Source: Rhizobium terricola
Lineage (GTDB): Bacteria; Pseudomonadota; Alphaproteobacteria; Rhizobiales; Rhizobiaceae
Reading direction: 5' to 3'
Assembly: GCF_012927355.1 (NCBI RefSeq)
Contig: NZ_JABBGK010000001.1
Location: 186,001-250,000, forward strand
Length of the DNA: 64,000 nt
Part shown: piece after piece, positions 30,278-39,453 of the stretch
How the letters are laid out: each line of letters opens with the position of its first letter
Numbering within the stretch: the first letter of the stretch is position 1
The notes under the pieces: model-generated
Told to the model about the DNA's origin: nothing
The model's database searches: none
What the model saw: the letters and a program-made list of their open reading frames with translations, nothing else
Made by a program: the position numbers and the translations under genes

Positions 30278-30844
30278 TCAGCCCATCAACTCCGCCTCCG
30301 TCCACCCGAACCGTGCCATCTCGGCTGCCCGGGCGGCCGCGTCGTCGCCGACGATGAACTCGTCGAGCTGGGGCGGTGTCACGCTCGTGCCGGCAAGCAT
30401 GGCGTGAACCTGGCCGCGATGATGGGTCTGGTGCTGGAACAGGTGGCTGAGGATGTCATCGCGCCGGTCCGTCTGGATGCGGCTGCCGCGATGGACGGCG
30501 ACGGTGCTTGAAAGCTCTTCCGGCTTCAGCGCCTCGCAGAGGGTGAGCAGCCGGCGATCGACGGCCGCCTGCGCCGCATGGAGAGATGCCGCGTCCCCAT
30601 AGGGTTCCGGGTTTTGCCAGGCCGCGGGGCCGAGCGAGCCGCCTTCAAGGGCGTCCACATAGAACCAGTCGACGATGAGGATGTGGTTGAGGGTTGCCTT
30701 GATCGAGGGAAAGAAGCTCGTCCGGCTTTCCTCGAACTCGCCGGGCTGAAGGCGGGCCACCGCGGTGTGCAGACGCAGATTGGCGAGCGCATTGTTGCGC
30801 GCGAGTTTGCGGAAGACGCGCGTCGGGTCGTAAGCATCGGTCAT
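30278..30844 (-). CDS. DinB/YfiT-fold protein
   Basis: A 188-residue DinB-family protein, a four-helix bundle with a metal-binding histidine triad. ATLNHILIVDWFYVDAL carries the first histidine and LFQHQTHHRGQVHAML carries the HxxxH pair expected of the fold. Some DinB-fold proteins are damage-inducible or bacillithiol/mycothiol-dependent transferases, but no substrate is evident here. It lies 66 bp downstream of the Tat phosphoesterase gene on the same strand, at the tail of the ruv group. Confidence 0.88.
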   Translation of the reverse strand: MTDAYDPTRVFRKLARNNALANLRLHTAVARLQPGEFEESRTSFFPSIKATLNHILIVDWFYVDALEGGSLGPAAWQNPEPYGDAASLHAAQAAVDRRLLTLCEALKPEELSSTVAVHRGSRIQTDRRDDILSHLFQHQTHHRGQVHAMLAGTSVTPPQLDEFIVGDDAAARAAEMARFGWTEAELMG

Positions 30845-30910
30845 CGGCTATCCCTTCTTTCGTCTTGCGCCGGCCGGTCTGCCTGTGTGGTGTGGACCGA
30901 CGGCATTGCT

Positions 30911-31816
30911 CTAGCCGATTTCCACGACGACGATCTCGGGCGGAGCACCCAGGCGCACCGGCAGGTTGGACAGCCCGAAACCGGCGGACACGATCAGATG
31001 ACGATTGTTCTCGGCCACGTGTCCATAGGCATAACGGTTGCCAAAACGCGACGGCACGAGGGGCGAATAACCGAAGATGCGGATCTGTCCGCCATGGGTA
31101 TGTCCCGAAAGCGTGAGACTCACCCGGTCGGGTACTTCGGCGAAAATATCGGGTTCGTGCGCCATCAGGACGACGGGTGCGTGGTCATCGTCGATCTGGG
31201 CGATGGTGGCAGGCAGGTCGTCGAGCCCTGGGATCCAGCCCGAACCGTCCGGCGCGAGGTGTCCCGGCTGAAGCTGGTCGGCGAGGCCGGCCAGCCAGAA
31301 GGGCTGCCCGTCCTTTTCGAGGCGGACGGCGAGATTGTCGTAGACGGGGATGCCCACATCGCCGAGCGCCTTGTGCGCGAGCGTCGGGCCGTGTCCCGCC
31401 GCCAGCGCCACGGGGTCGTTCAGCCAGTCGTGATTGCCGAGGATCGCGTGGACGCCGAGCGGTGCCTTCAGCCGCATCAGGGCCTCGGCCCAGCGCGCCG
31501 GCTCTACATCGCGGGTCTTGAAACGCATGCTGGTCATGTAATCGCCGAGCAGGACAACGATGTCGCCGCCGAGATCGTTTGCCTGGTCGCAGATCGCCGC
31601 GATGCGGTTCGCCGGCATCCAGGGTTCGCAGGCATGGAAATCGGCCAGCGCGACGATCCTCAGCCGGAGGCCTTCCGGCCACCCCGCCGGCTTGAGTGCG
31701 TAACGCGTGACGCGGGGCAGCGACATGGGCTCGACCCCGACGGCATAGGCGCTTGGTCCGAGGCCACCCGCAAAGAGGCCGGCGAGAAGCTTGAGGAAGC
31801 CGCGCCGGCCGATCAT
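30911..31816 (-). CDS. Tat-exported metallophosphoesterase
   Basis: A 301-residue calcineurin-like phosphoesterase (YaeI/YkuE-like) with a twin-arginine signal: MIGRRGFLKLLAGLFAGGLG. Metal-site motifs are in order: ALADFHACEPWM, LLGDYMTS, ILGNHDWLND, LMAHEPDIF and LSGHTHGGQIRIFG. YaeI relatives hydrolyse UDP-2,3-diacylglucosamine or similar phosphates; the substrate here is not known. Its start codon directly abuts the ruvB stop (31817), which suggests co-translation. Confidence 0.9.
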   Translation of the reverse strand: MIGRRGFLKLLAGLFAGGLGPSAYAVGVEPMSLPRVTRYALKPAGWPEGLRLRIVALADFHACEPWMPANRIAAICDQANDLGGDIVVLLGDYMTSMRFKTRDVEPARWAEALMRLKAPLGVHAILGNHDWLNDPVALAAGHGPTLAHKALGDVGIPVYDNLAVRLEKDGQPFWLAGLADQLQPGHLAPDGSGWIPGLDDLPATIAQIDDDHAPVVLMAHEPDIFAEVPDRVSLTLSGHTHGGQIRIFGYSPLVPSRFGNRYAYGHVAENNRHLIVSAGFGLSNLPVRLGAPPEIVVVEIG

Positions 31817-32857
31817 TCAGTCCTCCTCGAGGGTGAGCCGGAACTGGGCGGCTTCCAGATCCTTGGGCGGCTGGAGGCCGAGATGCTTCCAGGCGGTCTG
31901 CGTCAGCACCCGCCCACGGGGTGTGCGCTGGATGAAACCCTGCTGGATCATGTAGGGCTCGATGATGTCCTCGATCGCGTCGCGCGGCTCGGACAGGCCG
32001 GCGGCGATGGTTTCGATGCCCACCGGCCCGCCGCCGAAGTTGACGGCGATCATGTTGAGGTAGCGCTTGTCGAGCTGGTCGAGGCCCATGTTGTCGACAA
32101 GGAGACGGGTCAGCGCCTCGTCGGCGATCTCGTGGGTGACGGCTTCGGCGCGGGCGACTTCCGCGAAGTCCCGGACGCGACGCAGGAGGCGGCCGGCGAT
32201 GCGAGGCGTGCCGCGCGCCCGGCGGGCGATTTCGCGGGCGCCTTCGTCGGTCATGCCGAGGCCCATCAGCCGGGCGCCGCGGCGCACGATCAGTTCGAGT
32301 TCCTCGACGGTGTAGAAGTTGAGGCGCACCGGAATGCCGAAACGGTCGCGCAACGGCGTGGTCAGCAAGCCGAGACGCGTGGTCGCGGCGACCAGGGTGA
32401 ACTTCGAGAGGTCGATCTTGACCGAGCGGGCGGCCGGGCCTTCGCCGATGATGAGGTCGAGCTGGAAATCCTCCATCGCCGGATAGAGGATTTCCTCGAC
32501 CGCGGGGTTGAGCCGGTGGATTTCGTCGATGAAGAGCACGTCGCGCTCTTCCAGATTTGTCAGAAGGGCGGCGAGATCGCCGGCCTTGGCGATGACCGGT
32601 CCGGACGTGGAGCGGAAATTCACCCCGAGTTCCTTGGCCATGATCTGGGCGAGCGTCGTCTTGCCGAGGCCGGGCGGGCCGACGAACAGCACGTGGTCGA
32701 GCGCATCGCCGCGGTTCTTGGCCGCTTCGATGAAGATCTTCAGATTGGCGCGCGCTTCCGCCTGGCCGGTGAATTCGTCGAGCGACTGCGGACGGAGCGT
32801 CGCGTCGAGATCCTCGCCACGCTTTTCAGGGGACAGGACGGGATTGGGAGTAATCAT
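31817..32857 (-). CDS. ruvB: Holliday junction helicase motor RuvB
   Basis: A 346-residue AAA+ branch-migration motor that works with RuvA on Holliday junctions. Walker [16 protein letters not shown] is near residue 60, Walker [13 protein letters not shown] near 108, the sensor [17 protein letters not shown] follows, and the winged-helix end shows [17 protein letters not shown] and PRGRVLTQ. The start at 32857 overlaps the upstream vapC1 stop by 4 bases, so it now depends at least partly on the toxin gene's translation or on re-initiation. Confidence 0.98.
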   Translation of the reverse strand: MITPNPVLSPEKRGEDLDATLRPQSLDEFTGQAEARANLKIFIEAAKNRGDALDHVLFVGPPGLGKTTLAQIMAKELGVNFRSTSGPVIAKAGDLAALLTNLEERDVLFIDEIHRLNPAVEEILYPAMEDFQLDLIIGEGPAARSVKIDLSKFTLVAATTRLGLLTTPLRDRFGIPVRLNFYTVEELELIVRRGARLMGLGMTDEGAREIARRARGTPRIAGRLLRRVRDFAEVARAEAVTHEIADEALTRLLVDNMGLDQLDKRYLNMIAVNFGGGPVGIETIAAGLSEPRDAIEDIIEPYMIQQGFIQRTPRGRVLTQTAWKHLGLQPPKDLEAAQFRLTLEED

Positions 32858-33249
32858 GCGAGCAGTTCCATGCCGGGTACGCGGGAGGCGGCGCGTTTGT
32901 CAAAGGTCAGGGTAGTTGGAGCTCCTGGGCGCTTCGCAGCCCATGCGATCAGGTGGTCCGCTAGGTCGGCCAGGGGCTGGCCGGTGCTCAGCAGGGCGTC
33001 GAGCTCTTCAGTATATTCGATGACGAGGCCGTCCGCCGCCAGGAGATTCTGAAAAAGCTCTGCTACGGTGGACATCGGGTATTGCAGCCTGTTGTGCAGG
33101 ATCCAGACGGTTTCTGCGATGACGATCGCACTGATATATGCCGGTTCCTCGGCCGTTCTCGCCGAAAGAAACGTGCGCGCCAAGGCGTTCTGGGCGGGGT
33201 CGTCATCGACGAGAAACCGCACCAGAACATTGGTGTCGATGCCGATCAC
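32854..33249 (-). CDS. PIN-domain toxin VapC (ruvA-ruvB junction)
   Basis: A 131-residue PIN-domain ribonuclease, the toxin of a VapBC-type pair. The acidic catalytic residues are visible: Asp5 in [11 protein letters not shown], Glu46 in VIAETVW, Asp98 in [11 protein letters not shown] and Asp117 in LTFDKRA. The start overlaps the antitoxin stop by 4 bases and the stop overlaps the ruvB start by 4 bases. Known VapC toxins cut tRNA or rRNA; the target here is unknown. Slightly less GC-rich than ruvA and ruvB, consistent with later insertion. Confidence 0.9.
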   Translation of the reverse strand: MIGIDTNVLVRFLVDDDPAQNALARTFLSARTAEEPAYISAIVIAETVWILHNRLQYPMSTVAELFQNLLAADGLVIEYTEELDALLSTGQPLADLADHLIAWAAKRPGAPTTLTFDKRAASRVPGMELLA

Positions 33250-33530
33250 CGCTCAGCCTCCGACCATTCGCGCCTGATGCGTTGGTCATCCTCGGACACG
33301 TGTTGCGCTATAGCTTCGTCCATTTCCTCGACGGTGAGGCTGATACCGACAGGCGGGTTGCCCAGGATTCCGGCGAATTCCGACAGCTTTCTGTTCTTCG
33401 GGATTGCCACGACCTGACCGTTGCGCGCCGACACATAGAAGCGTGTTCCGGGTTCGAGTTTCAACGCTTCACGCACTTCACTCGGGATCGTAATCTGACC
33501 CTTGGAGGTCATAACGGTAAAGGCACCCAT
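33246..33530 (-). CDS. AbrB-family antitoxin (VapB/MazE-type)
   Basis: A 94-residue antitoxin with an N-terminal SpoVT/AbrB swapped-hairpin DNA-binding domain (MTSKGQITIPSEVREALKLEPGTR) and a C-terminal toxin-binding tail (DEAIAQHVSEDDQRIRREW). It should bind and neutralise the adjacent PIN toxin and repress the pair. It begins 62 bp downstream of the ruvA stop; that gap may hold the module's own promoter and operator. An internal Met (VMTSKG) is an alternative start. Confidence 0.9.
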   Translation of the reverse strand: MGAFTVMTSKGQITIPSEVREALKLEPGTRFYVSARNGQVVAIPKNRKLSEFAGILGNPPVGISLTVEEMDEAIAQHVSEDDQRIRREWSEAER

Positions 33531-33592
33531 GTCTTACCTCCTCAAGGAATTCTTACGAGAAGCATATCAGCATTTCGTTTGCGCACCAATTC

Positions 33593-34210
33593 CTACCGCG
33601 ACAGTTCCTTCAACCCCAGACGGATCAGCTTGGCGCTGTCTGCGCCTTCGCCGCCGTTCTTCAGGGCGGCGGCGATGGCATTGGCGGCCTGCTCGCGCGA
33701 ATAGCCGAGATTGGTGAGCGCGGAGACGGCATCGGCGACTGGGGCGGGCGCCACGCCTTCGCCGAGTTCCTGCTTGAGGCCGATATTGGCGCCTGCCTCT
33801 CCGGCAAAGGCCGGGGCCTTGTTCTTCAGTTCGGTGATGATGCGTACCGCAACCTTGGGGCCGACACCGGGTGCGCGCGAAACCGCCGTCTTGTCCTGCA
33901 GGGCGATCGCGTTGGCGAGCTCGGACGGCGTGAGCGTCGAGAGGAGGGCAAGCGCCACCTTGGCGCCGACGCCCTGCACGCTCTGCAGAATGTTGAACCA
34001 CTCGCGCTCGAGCGCCGTCATGAAGCCGAAGAGCTTCAGCTGGTCCTCGCGGACATAGGTCTCGATGAACAGGACCGCGGCCTCGCCGGGCGAGCCGAGG
34101 CGCGACAGCGTGCGGGCGGAGCAGAAGGCGACGTAGCACACGCCATGCACATCGATCAGCGCGTAGTCGTCGCCGATTTCGTCAATGGTGCCTTTGAGCT
34201 TGCCGATCAT
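33593..34210 (-). CDS. ruvA: Holliday junction helicase subunit RuvA
   Basis: A 205-residue RuvA, which binds Holliday junctions and loads RuvB. The N-terminal OB fold begins [20 protein letters not shown] and contains [12 protein letters not shown]. Two helix-hairpin-helix motifs follow ([17 protein letters not shown] and [17 protein letters not shown]), and the C-terminal RuvB-binding domain shows [16 protein letters not shown]. It starts 12 bp after the upstream vapC2 stop, so it is probably co-transcribed with that toxin gene. Confidence 0.97.
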   Translation of the reverse strand: MIGKLKGTIDEIGDDYALIDVHGVCYVAFCSARTLSRLGSPGEAAVLFIETYVREDQLKLFGFMTALEREWFNILQSVQGVGAKVALALLSTLTPSELANAIALQDKTAVSRAPGVGPKVAVRIITELKNKAPAFAGEAGANIGLKQELGEGVAPAPVADAVSALTNLGYSREQAANAIAAALKNGGEGADSAKLIRLGLKELSR

Positions 34211-34222
34211 GAGGTGCGTCCG

Positions 34223-34636
34223 TCAGGGATGGGTTTCGGGGGAGATGAGTGGAACCATCGGGAAATAGGTGCCATAGCCTTTGGTGTCCCGGGTGAGAAT
34301 CGAGTAGCCGCGAATTGCCGCATGGGCGCCGATCAGAAAGTCGGGCAGGACGCGCTCCCGTTTTCCACCGCCGGCGCGATAGCGCTTGAACGCCACCCCG
34401 GCTGCGAAGGCTGCCGTCCATGGCAGGCTTTCCCGATGGAAATCCGCTCGCGGCAGCAGTCTGTCGACCGTTTCAAGATCATCATAGCGGACCGAGAATT
34501 CGGCGTAGATGACCGGATTGATGACGAGCGGCTGGGTTTGGGCCAAGCGCAGCAGCGTGTTGCGAGACCATTGAAGCCAGACCGGATCGCGAACGGCCAG
34601 ATCCACGAGCACGTTGGTATCGACGAGCGTCGTCAT
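34223..34636 (-). CDS. PIN-domain toxin VapC (ruvC-ruvA junction)
   Basis: A 137-residue PIN-domain ribonuclease of a second VapBC pair. The catalytic residues are in place: Asp6 in LVDTNVLVDLAV, Glu46 in VIYAEFSVRYDD, Asp99 in VLPDFLIGAHAA and Asp117 in ILTRDTKGYGTYFP. It differs clearly from the toxin at the other ruv junction (different spacing, different C-terminus), so it is not a recent duplicate. It begins 3 bp after its antitoxin and ends 12 bp before ruvA. Confidence 0.9.
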   Translation of the reverse strand: MTTLVDTNVLVDLAVRDPVWLQWSRNTLLRLAQTQPLVINPVIYAEFSVRYDDLETVDRLLPRADFHRESLPWTAAFAAGVAFKRYRAGGGKRERVLPDFLIGAHAAIRGYSILTRDTKGYGTYFPMVPLISPETHP

Positions 34637-34639
34637 GGA

Positions 34640-34891
34640 TCAGCGGTCCCGGGTCATGGCCATGAGGGCGTCCGCGTCGATTGCCTGGTCACCGGTGTCT
34701 TCCAGAGCGTCGAGCGAGTGCAGGAAGGCCTGCAGGCGTTCGCGTTCGACACTTTCACGTACCTCCTTCTTAGGAGATACGATCAGCCTGCCATCCTCGA
34801 TCGTGAAGACGACTTCGCTATTCGGGGTGATGCCGACAAGCTCCCGCAGATCGCGCGGGATGGTGACCTGTCCCTTGGATGTGACGCGCAT
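34640..34891 (-). CDS. AbrB-family antitoxin (second VapB-type)
   Basis: An 83-residue antitoxin with an AbrB-type DNA-binding domain at the N-terminus (RVTSKGQVTIPRDLRELVGI) and a charged C-terminal tail (FLHSLDALEDTGDQAIDADA) likely to bind the PIN toxin. The sequence upstream (34892-34950) contains TTACTCAACGAAGG-like and AAATATCTTAC stretches that are AT-richer than the flanks and may be the module promoter/operator. It lies 59 bp after ruvC. Confidence 0.88.
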   Translation of the reverse strand: MRVTSKGQVTIPRDLRELVGITPNSEVVFTIEDGRLIVSPKKEVRESVERERLQAFLHSLDALEDTGDQAIDADALMAMTRDR

Positions 34892-34950
34892 TGCCCTGCT
34901 CCTTCGTTGAGTAAGAAAATATCTTACCGAGGGAACAAGTCAAGAACAAA

Positions 34951-35463
34951 TCAAGCGGAGGCCAGCACCTTGCGCAGGCGGTCGCCGCCGCGGTTGTGCG
35001 CGTGGCAGATAGCGATCGCCAGCGCGTCGGCGGCGTCATTGCCCTTGAACTCGGCCTTGGGCATCAGGATCTTCAGCATCATATGGATCTGCTGCTTCTC
35101 GCCGTGGCCGACGCCGATCACCGATTTCTTCACGGCGTTCGGGGCGTATTCGGCGACCGGCAGGCCGGCGCGGGCCGGCACCAGCATGGCGATGCCGCGC
35201 GCCTGACCAAGCTTAAGCGTGGCGACAGCGTCCTTGTTGACGAAGGTCTGCTCGACCGCGGCCTCGTGCGGCTGGTAGGCGTGCACCACCTCGGCGAGGC
35301 CGTCATGCAGCTGGCACAGACGGGAGGCAAGATCCATGTCGCCGTCGGAGGTAACCGTGCCGGAGGCGACGAAGCGCAGGGAGTTGCCGAGCGTCTCGAT
35401 GACGCCCCAGCCGCAGCGCCGCAGGCCCGGGTCAATGCCGATAATTCGAATCGTGTCACGCAT
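34951..35463 (-). CDS. ruvC: Holliday junction resolvase RuvC
   Basis: A 170-residue endonuclease that cuts Holliday junctions symmetrically. The RNase-H-like active site is intact: Asp in [17 protein letters not shown], Glu in [20 protein letters not shown], and the C-terminal acidic residues in [17 protein letters not shown]. It leads the ruv group; the second VapBC pair follows before ruvA. The ATG at 35463 is the family start ([13 protein letters not shown]). Confidence 0.97.
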   Translation of the reverse strand: MRDTIRIIGIDPGLRRCGWGVIETLGNSLRFVASGTVTSDGDMDLASRLCQLHDGLAEVVHAYQPHEAAVEQTFVNKDAVATLKLGQARGIAMLVPARAGLPVAEYAPNAVKKSVIGVGHGEKQQIHMMLKILMPKAEFKGNDAADALAIAICHAHNRGGDRLRKVLASA

Positions 35464-35660
35464 GATCTCACCCTAGCCGGACATGCCCCCGGTCTGCCAG
35501 CGAAAAGTGAACAAAACAAAAACATGAGATCAAGAAGCGCGAAACCTCCGTTCAAAAACTTTGTGGTGACGATCCGGCCAAATCGTCATTTTCGGTCTGG
35601 TATCGGCACGCCGGCTGTCTACATATGGACAAGACGTTTGATGCAGCATGGACCACCGCG

Positions 35661-36653
35661 ATGATACCCTTTTCCATCCTCGACCTTTCTCCCATCGCGG
35701 AGGGACACACTGTTTCCGAAGCCCTCGATGCGTCCCGCCGGATGGCGATCAAGGCGGAGGAATGCGGATACGAGCGTTTCTGGCTCGCCGAGCATCACGG
35801 AATGCCGGGCATCGCCAGCGCGGCGACGTCGCTGGTGATCGGCCATGTGGGGGCTGCGACCAGCCGCATCCGCGTCGGTTCGGGCGGCATCATGCTACCC
35901 AACCACTCGCCGCTGGTGATCGCCGAACAGTTCGGCACGCTGGAGGCGCTGTTTCCGGGCCGGGTGGATCTCGGCCTCGGCCGTGCGCCGGGTACCGACA
36001 TGCGCACGGCCCGCGCGTTGCGTCGCAATCTCGAGGCCGGGGCCGAGAGCTTTCCGCATGACATCATCGAACTGCAGCGCCTGCTTGGCGATCCCGGCGA
36101 GGACCAGGCCCTGCTTGCGGTTCCCGGCATGCGCAGCCATGTGCCGATCTGGCTGCTCGGCTCCAGTCTCTACAGCGCCCATCTCGCGGCGGCACTTGGT
36201 CTGCCTTACGCGTTTGCTTCACATTTTGCCCCGGATGCGCTCCTTGAGGCGATCTCCATCTATCGCGAACGTTTCCAGCCCTCCGCAGAGCTCGACAAGC
36301 CCTATGTCATGGTAGGGGTGATGGGCGTGGCGGCAGAGACGGATGCGGAGGCGCGCTATCTCTTCACCTCATCGCAGCAGCAGTTCGTCAATTTGCGCCG
36401 GAACGTACGGCGCCCGTTTCCGCGCCCCGTCGACAGCATGGACGGCATCTGGACGGAGATCGAGCGCTACGGTGTCGAACACACGCTGCAATATGCGATG
36501 GTTGGTTCGTCGGCGAAGATCGGGGAGCAGCTTTCCGATTTCCTGCGCGTCACAGGCGCCGACGAACTCATCGTCTCGATGCCGATCCACGACCTCCAGG
36601 CGCGTTTGCGGTCCGTCGAGATTTTTGCTGCGGTGCGCGCGCAGATGGCATGA
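35661..36653 (+). CDS. Luciferase-like flavin monooxygenase (MsnO8 type)
   Basis: A 330-residue member of the bacterial luciferase-like (LLM) flavin oxidoreductases, of the MsnO8/YhbW-like subgroup. [17 protein letters not shown] is the typical N-terminus, and [52 protein letters not shown] and [16 protein letters not shown] follow. An FMN-dependent monooxygenase is likely, with unknown substrate. The start is placed at 35661 because the 12 residues upstream are not family-like. It is divergent from ruvC. Confidence 0.9.
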   Translation: MIPFSILDLSPIAEGHTVSEALDASRRMAIKAEECGYERFWLAEHHGMPGIASAATSLVIGHVGAATSRIRVGSGGIMLPNHSPLVIAEQFGTLEALFPGRVDLGLGRAPGTDMRTARALRRNLEAGAESFPHDIIELQRLLGDPGEDQALLAVPGMRSHVPIWLLGSSLYSAHLAAALGLPYAFASHFAPDALLEAISIYRERFQPSAELDKPYVMVGVMGVAAETDAEARYLFTSSQQQFVNLRRNVRRPFPRPVDSMDGIWTEIERYGVEHTLQYAMVGSSAKIGEQLSDFLRVTGADELIVSMPIHDLQARLRSVEIFAAVRAQMA

Positions 36654-36828
36654 CGGCGCAGTATTCGCGTTTTTTACCTGTGGTGATCAGAAATCGCCGC
36701 ACGTCTTAACTGCCGCTTAAAAAAGAATCCCGACTTTAGGTAGTGATGGGCGAGGAGGGCACTCCTCTGCCCTCTATCGCATTGCCAATGACAAGAGCGC
36801 GCAAAGTGGGGCGCGGAAAACGGGAACC

Positions 36829-39150
36829 ATGATGTATAGTCGTTTCAACTCCCTGTCCTCCAAGGTTATCGGGATCTTCCTGCTGCTGACGGTCCTGTCG
36901 GTCGGGCTTCTCAACGTGCTCGCCTATTCGACGTCCAGCGCTGTGTTCGAGGATCAGGCCTATCAATCGATGAGCACCACGCTCACCTTCCGTGGCGACA
37001 TCCTGAACGAACAGCTCGCGCAGCTCGAGAACCAGGCGACCTCGATCGCCAAGATCGAGAGCCTGCAGCAGGCGATCAGCTCGATGAAGAGCGGCTGGAA
37101 CACGATCGTGAAGAATTCGGGCGACGCTCGGAAGGAACTGCGCGACGTCTTCATCACCAAGAACCCCAACCCGAACGAACTTGAGAAGCTGTTGAAGCCG
37201 GAAGGGCCGAGCGGCTTCTACTATTCGAGCCATGAAACCGTTCAGGGGCAGGTTGCCGGCTTCCTCAAGGACACGCAGTTCCGCGATCTGCTGATCGTCG
37301 ATCAGACCGGCAATGTCATCTATTCCTACAAGAAGGGTGCGACCTTCGGTGAGAATGTCGCGGCCGGTCCGCTGGCCGAAACCGGTCTCGGTCGTGCCTT
37401 TGCCCGCAGTGTCGAAGAGGCGGGCAAGGCGGTCGAAGACGTGGCTCCAACGCGCTTCTCGGGCTTGCGCGCCGGCAGCGATCCCGCGTCCCCCGACATC
37501 TACTTCGCCGTGCCGGTCGTCAAGTTCGGTGCGTTCAAGGGGGCCTTCCTGTTCCAGCTCAAGGACAGTGCCGTCGCCAACATCCTGTCGAAGGGCATCG
37601 CCAAGGGCAGCGGCGAGCAGGTCGCAATCCTTTCACAGGACGGCTCCGGCATCAGCCTTTCTGCGGACGGAAAGCTGACGGACATCTCGGCTGCTCCCTT
37701 CGGCTTTGCTGCGGACGCCATTAATGGCACGGATGTGGTCATGACGGATTTCGACCGCGCTGACGGCACCGCAAAGGCCTATGGGCGACCGGTTTCGTAC
37801 GGGGGCGAGAAGTATCTCGTCGTCGAGAGCCTGACCCATGCCGAACTGGGCGCCGGCTCATGGCATATCGCCTCGACGCTTGCCATCACGGCGCTGGTCG
37901 TGCTTACGGTCATGGCTATTGCGACCGGCTACCTGACGGGGCGTCTCTTTGCACCGCTCGCACGGCTTGCCACTGTGACCGGCGACGTGGCCAACGGCAA
38001 GCTGGACACGCCCGTGGCCAACCAGGAGCGCCGCGACGAGATCGGGACGATGGCGAAATCGCTGGAGCGCTTCCGTCTCGGCCTGATCGAACAGAAGGAT
38101 CTCGAAGCCGAAACGCGCAGCGAGCGCGAGCGCGCCGATGTCGAGCGTCGCCAGCGCATGTCCGAGCGGGAGGCCGAGGCGCAGAGCCTGCAGCAGGTGG
38201 TCTCGGCACTCGACGAGGGTCTCGAACGGCTCGCCCGCGGGGATCTCGCTTTCAATATCCGCCAGCCTTTCCCGGCAGAACTCGAAACGCTGCGCCAGAA
38301 CTTCAACAAGGCACTTTTGACGCTCGGCAATACCCTGTCGGGTATCGGCGGCAACTCCGTCGCGGTGCGTGAAGGGGCGGAAGAAATGCGTTCCGGTGCC
38401 GACCAGCTCGCCGAGCGGACCGAGCGCCAGGCGGCAGCCCTCACCGAGACGGCCAGCGCGATCAAGGCCATCACGGACGGCGTTCGGACCCAGATCGCCC
38501 GTGCCGAGGATGCCGAAAAGATCGCCCGCAATGCCAAGAACGACACCGAACAGTCGGGTCACATCATGCGCGAGACGATCGCCGCGATGGAAGCCATCCA
38601 GGGGTCGTCGCAGGAGATCAACCAGATCATCGGCGTGATCGACGAGATCGCCTTCCAGACCAATCTTCTGGCGCTCAATGCCGGTGTCGAAGCGGCCCGT
38701 GCGGGTGAAAGCGGCAAGGGCTTTGCCGTGGTCGCCCAGGAAGTGCGCGAACTCGCCCAGCGTTCGGCAGCGGCCGCCAAGCAGATCGCCGGTCTTCTCG
38801 CCAAATCGACCACCGAGGTCGAACATGGCGTGACGCTGGTCGAAAAGGCTGGTGCCGCCCTCCAGGGAATCGGCTCGCATGTGCTGGCGATCAACGGTCG
38901 GATCAGCGAAATCATGACCTCGACCCGCGACGAGGCCCAGACGCTTTCCGAGATCAACGGTTCGGTCAACCAGCTCGACGCGATGACCCAGCAGAACGCG
39001 GCCATGGTGGAAGAGACGACGGCGGCGATCCATCGTCTCGCCCAGGAGGCGACCGAAATGGACCAGCGCCTCGGCCAGTTCTCGCTCGGTGGCGCGTCTG
39101 CGACCTTCGCCGCAGGGCAGGGGGCGGTCGACTTGCGACGCGCAGGCTGA
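36829..39150 (+). CDS. Transmembrane methyl-accepting chemotaxis protein
   Basis: A 773-residue chemoreceptor. A first membrane helix (VIGIFLLLTVLSVGLLNVLA) leads to a periplasmic ligand domain of roughly 300 residues with cache-like features (FRDLLIVDQTGNVIYSYKKG). A second helix (LAITALVVLTVMAIATGYLT) near residue 350 is followed by a HAMP domain (PLARLATVTGDVANGKLDTP), a charged coiled coil, and the signalling tip IDEIAFQTNLLALNAGVEAA. No CheR-docking pentapeptide is seen at the C-terminus. The ligand is unknown. ATGATG at 36829 is the start; the upstream 175 bp hold its promoter. Confidence 0.92.
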   Translation: MMYSRFNSLSSKVIGIFLLLTVLSVGLLNVLAYSTSSAVFEDQAYQSMSTTLTFRGDILNEQLAQLENQATSIAKIESLQQAISSMKSGWNTIVKNSGDARKELRDVFITKNPNPNELEKLLKPEGPSGFYYSSHETVQGQVAGFLKDTQFRDLLIVDQTGNVIYSYKKGATFGENVAAGPLAETGLGRAFARSVEEAGKAVEDVAPTRFSGLRAGSDPASPDIYFAVPVVKFGAFKGAFLFQLKDSAVANILSKGIAKGSGEQVAILSQDGSGISLSADGKLTDISAAPFGFAADAINGTDVVMTDFDRADGTAKAYGRPVSYGGEKYLVVESLTHAELGAGSWHIASTLAITALVVLTVMAIATGYLTGRLFAPLARLATVTGDVANGKLDTPVANQERRDEIGTMAKSLERFRLGLIEQKDLEAETRSERERADVERRQRMSEREAEAQSLQQVVSALDEGLERLARGDLAFNIRQPFPAELETLRQNFNKALLTLGNTLSGIGGNSVAVREGAEEMRSGADQLAERTERQAAALTETASAIKAITDGVRTQIARAEDAEKIARNAKNDTEQSGHIMRETIAAMEAIQGSSQEINQIIGVIDEIAFQTNLLALNAGVEAARAGESGKGFAVVAQEVRELAQRSAAAAKQIAGLLAKSTTEVEHGVTLVEKAGAALQGIGSHVLAINGRISEIMTSTRDEAQTLSEINGSVNQLDAMTQQNAAMVEETTAAIHRLAQEATEMDQRLGQFSLGGASATFAAGQGAVDLRRAG

Positions 39151-39185
39151 CGTCAACCGCCTCAAGCGGTCATATTGTCGATCGA

Positions 39186-39218
39186 GGGCCGGCGTGCGGA
39201 CTGCACGCCGGCCCTTTT
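39186..39218 (+). terminator. Terminator after the chemoreceptor
   Basis: A perfect 12-bp stem GGGCCGGCGTGC / GCACGCCGGCCC with loop GGACT and a TTTT tail. Confidence 0.92.
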
Positions 39219-39453
39219 CGTCGGTCGATGGTCATACAGAGAATCGGCCACGCAAGTAAGATTTCCCGCGATGACTGAACCGTCGCGCGCAGGGTGAGCA
39301 ACTCGTCCGTCGTTTGTGGAATTCGTCCCGCAAAACAAGGTAAACAGACGTAGTTAAGCGCGGCTTAACCTTTCTCCTTCATTATCCATGCCGATAGGAA
39401 CATCGGCCGCGTCCGGCCCGTGCATCAACGATGGATTTTTGGAGTATCTTGCC
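39219..39453 (+). promoter_or_regulatory. Upstream region of the porin-like gene
   Basis: With the terminator before it, this makes a 303-bp gap between the chemoreceptor and the outer-membrane protein gene. It is AT-richer near 39340-39380 (GTAGTTAAGCGCGGCTTAACC has a TTAAGC...GCTTAA inverted repeat), which is a reasonable promoter/leader zone. No reading frame with family resemblance is present. Confidence 0.4.

Noticed and set aside
30578-33052. Plus-strand frame of 824 codons opposite the DinB, phosphoesterase and ruvB genes
   Set aside because: It crosses three real genes on the other strand and has no domain; a shadow of biased codon use.
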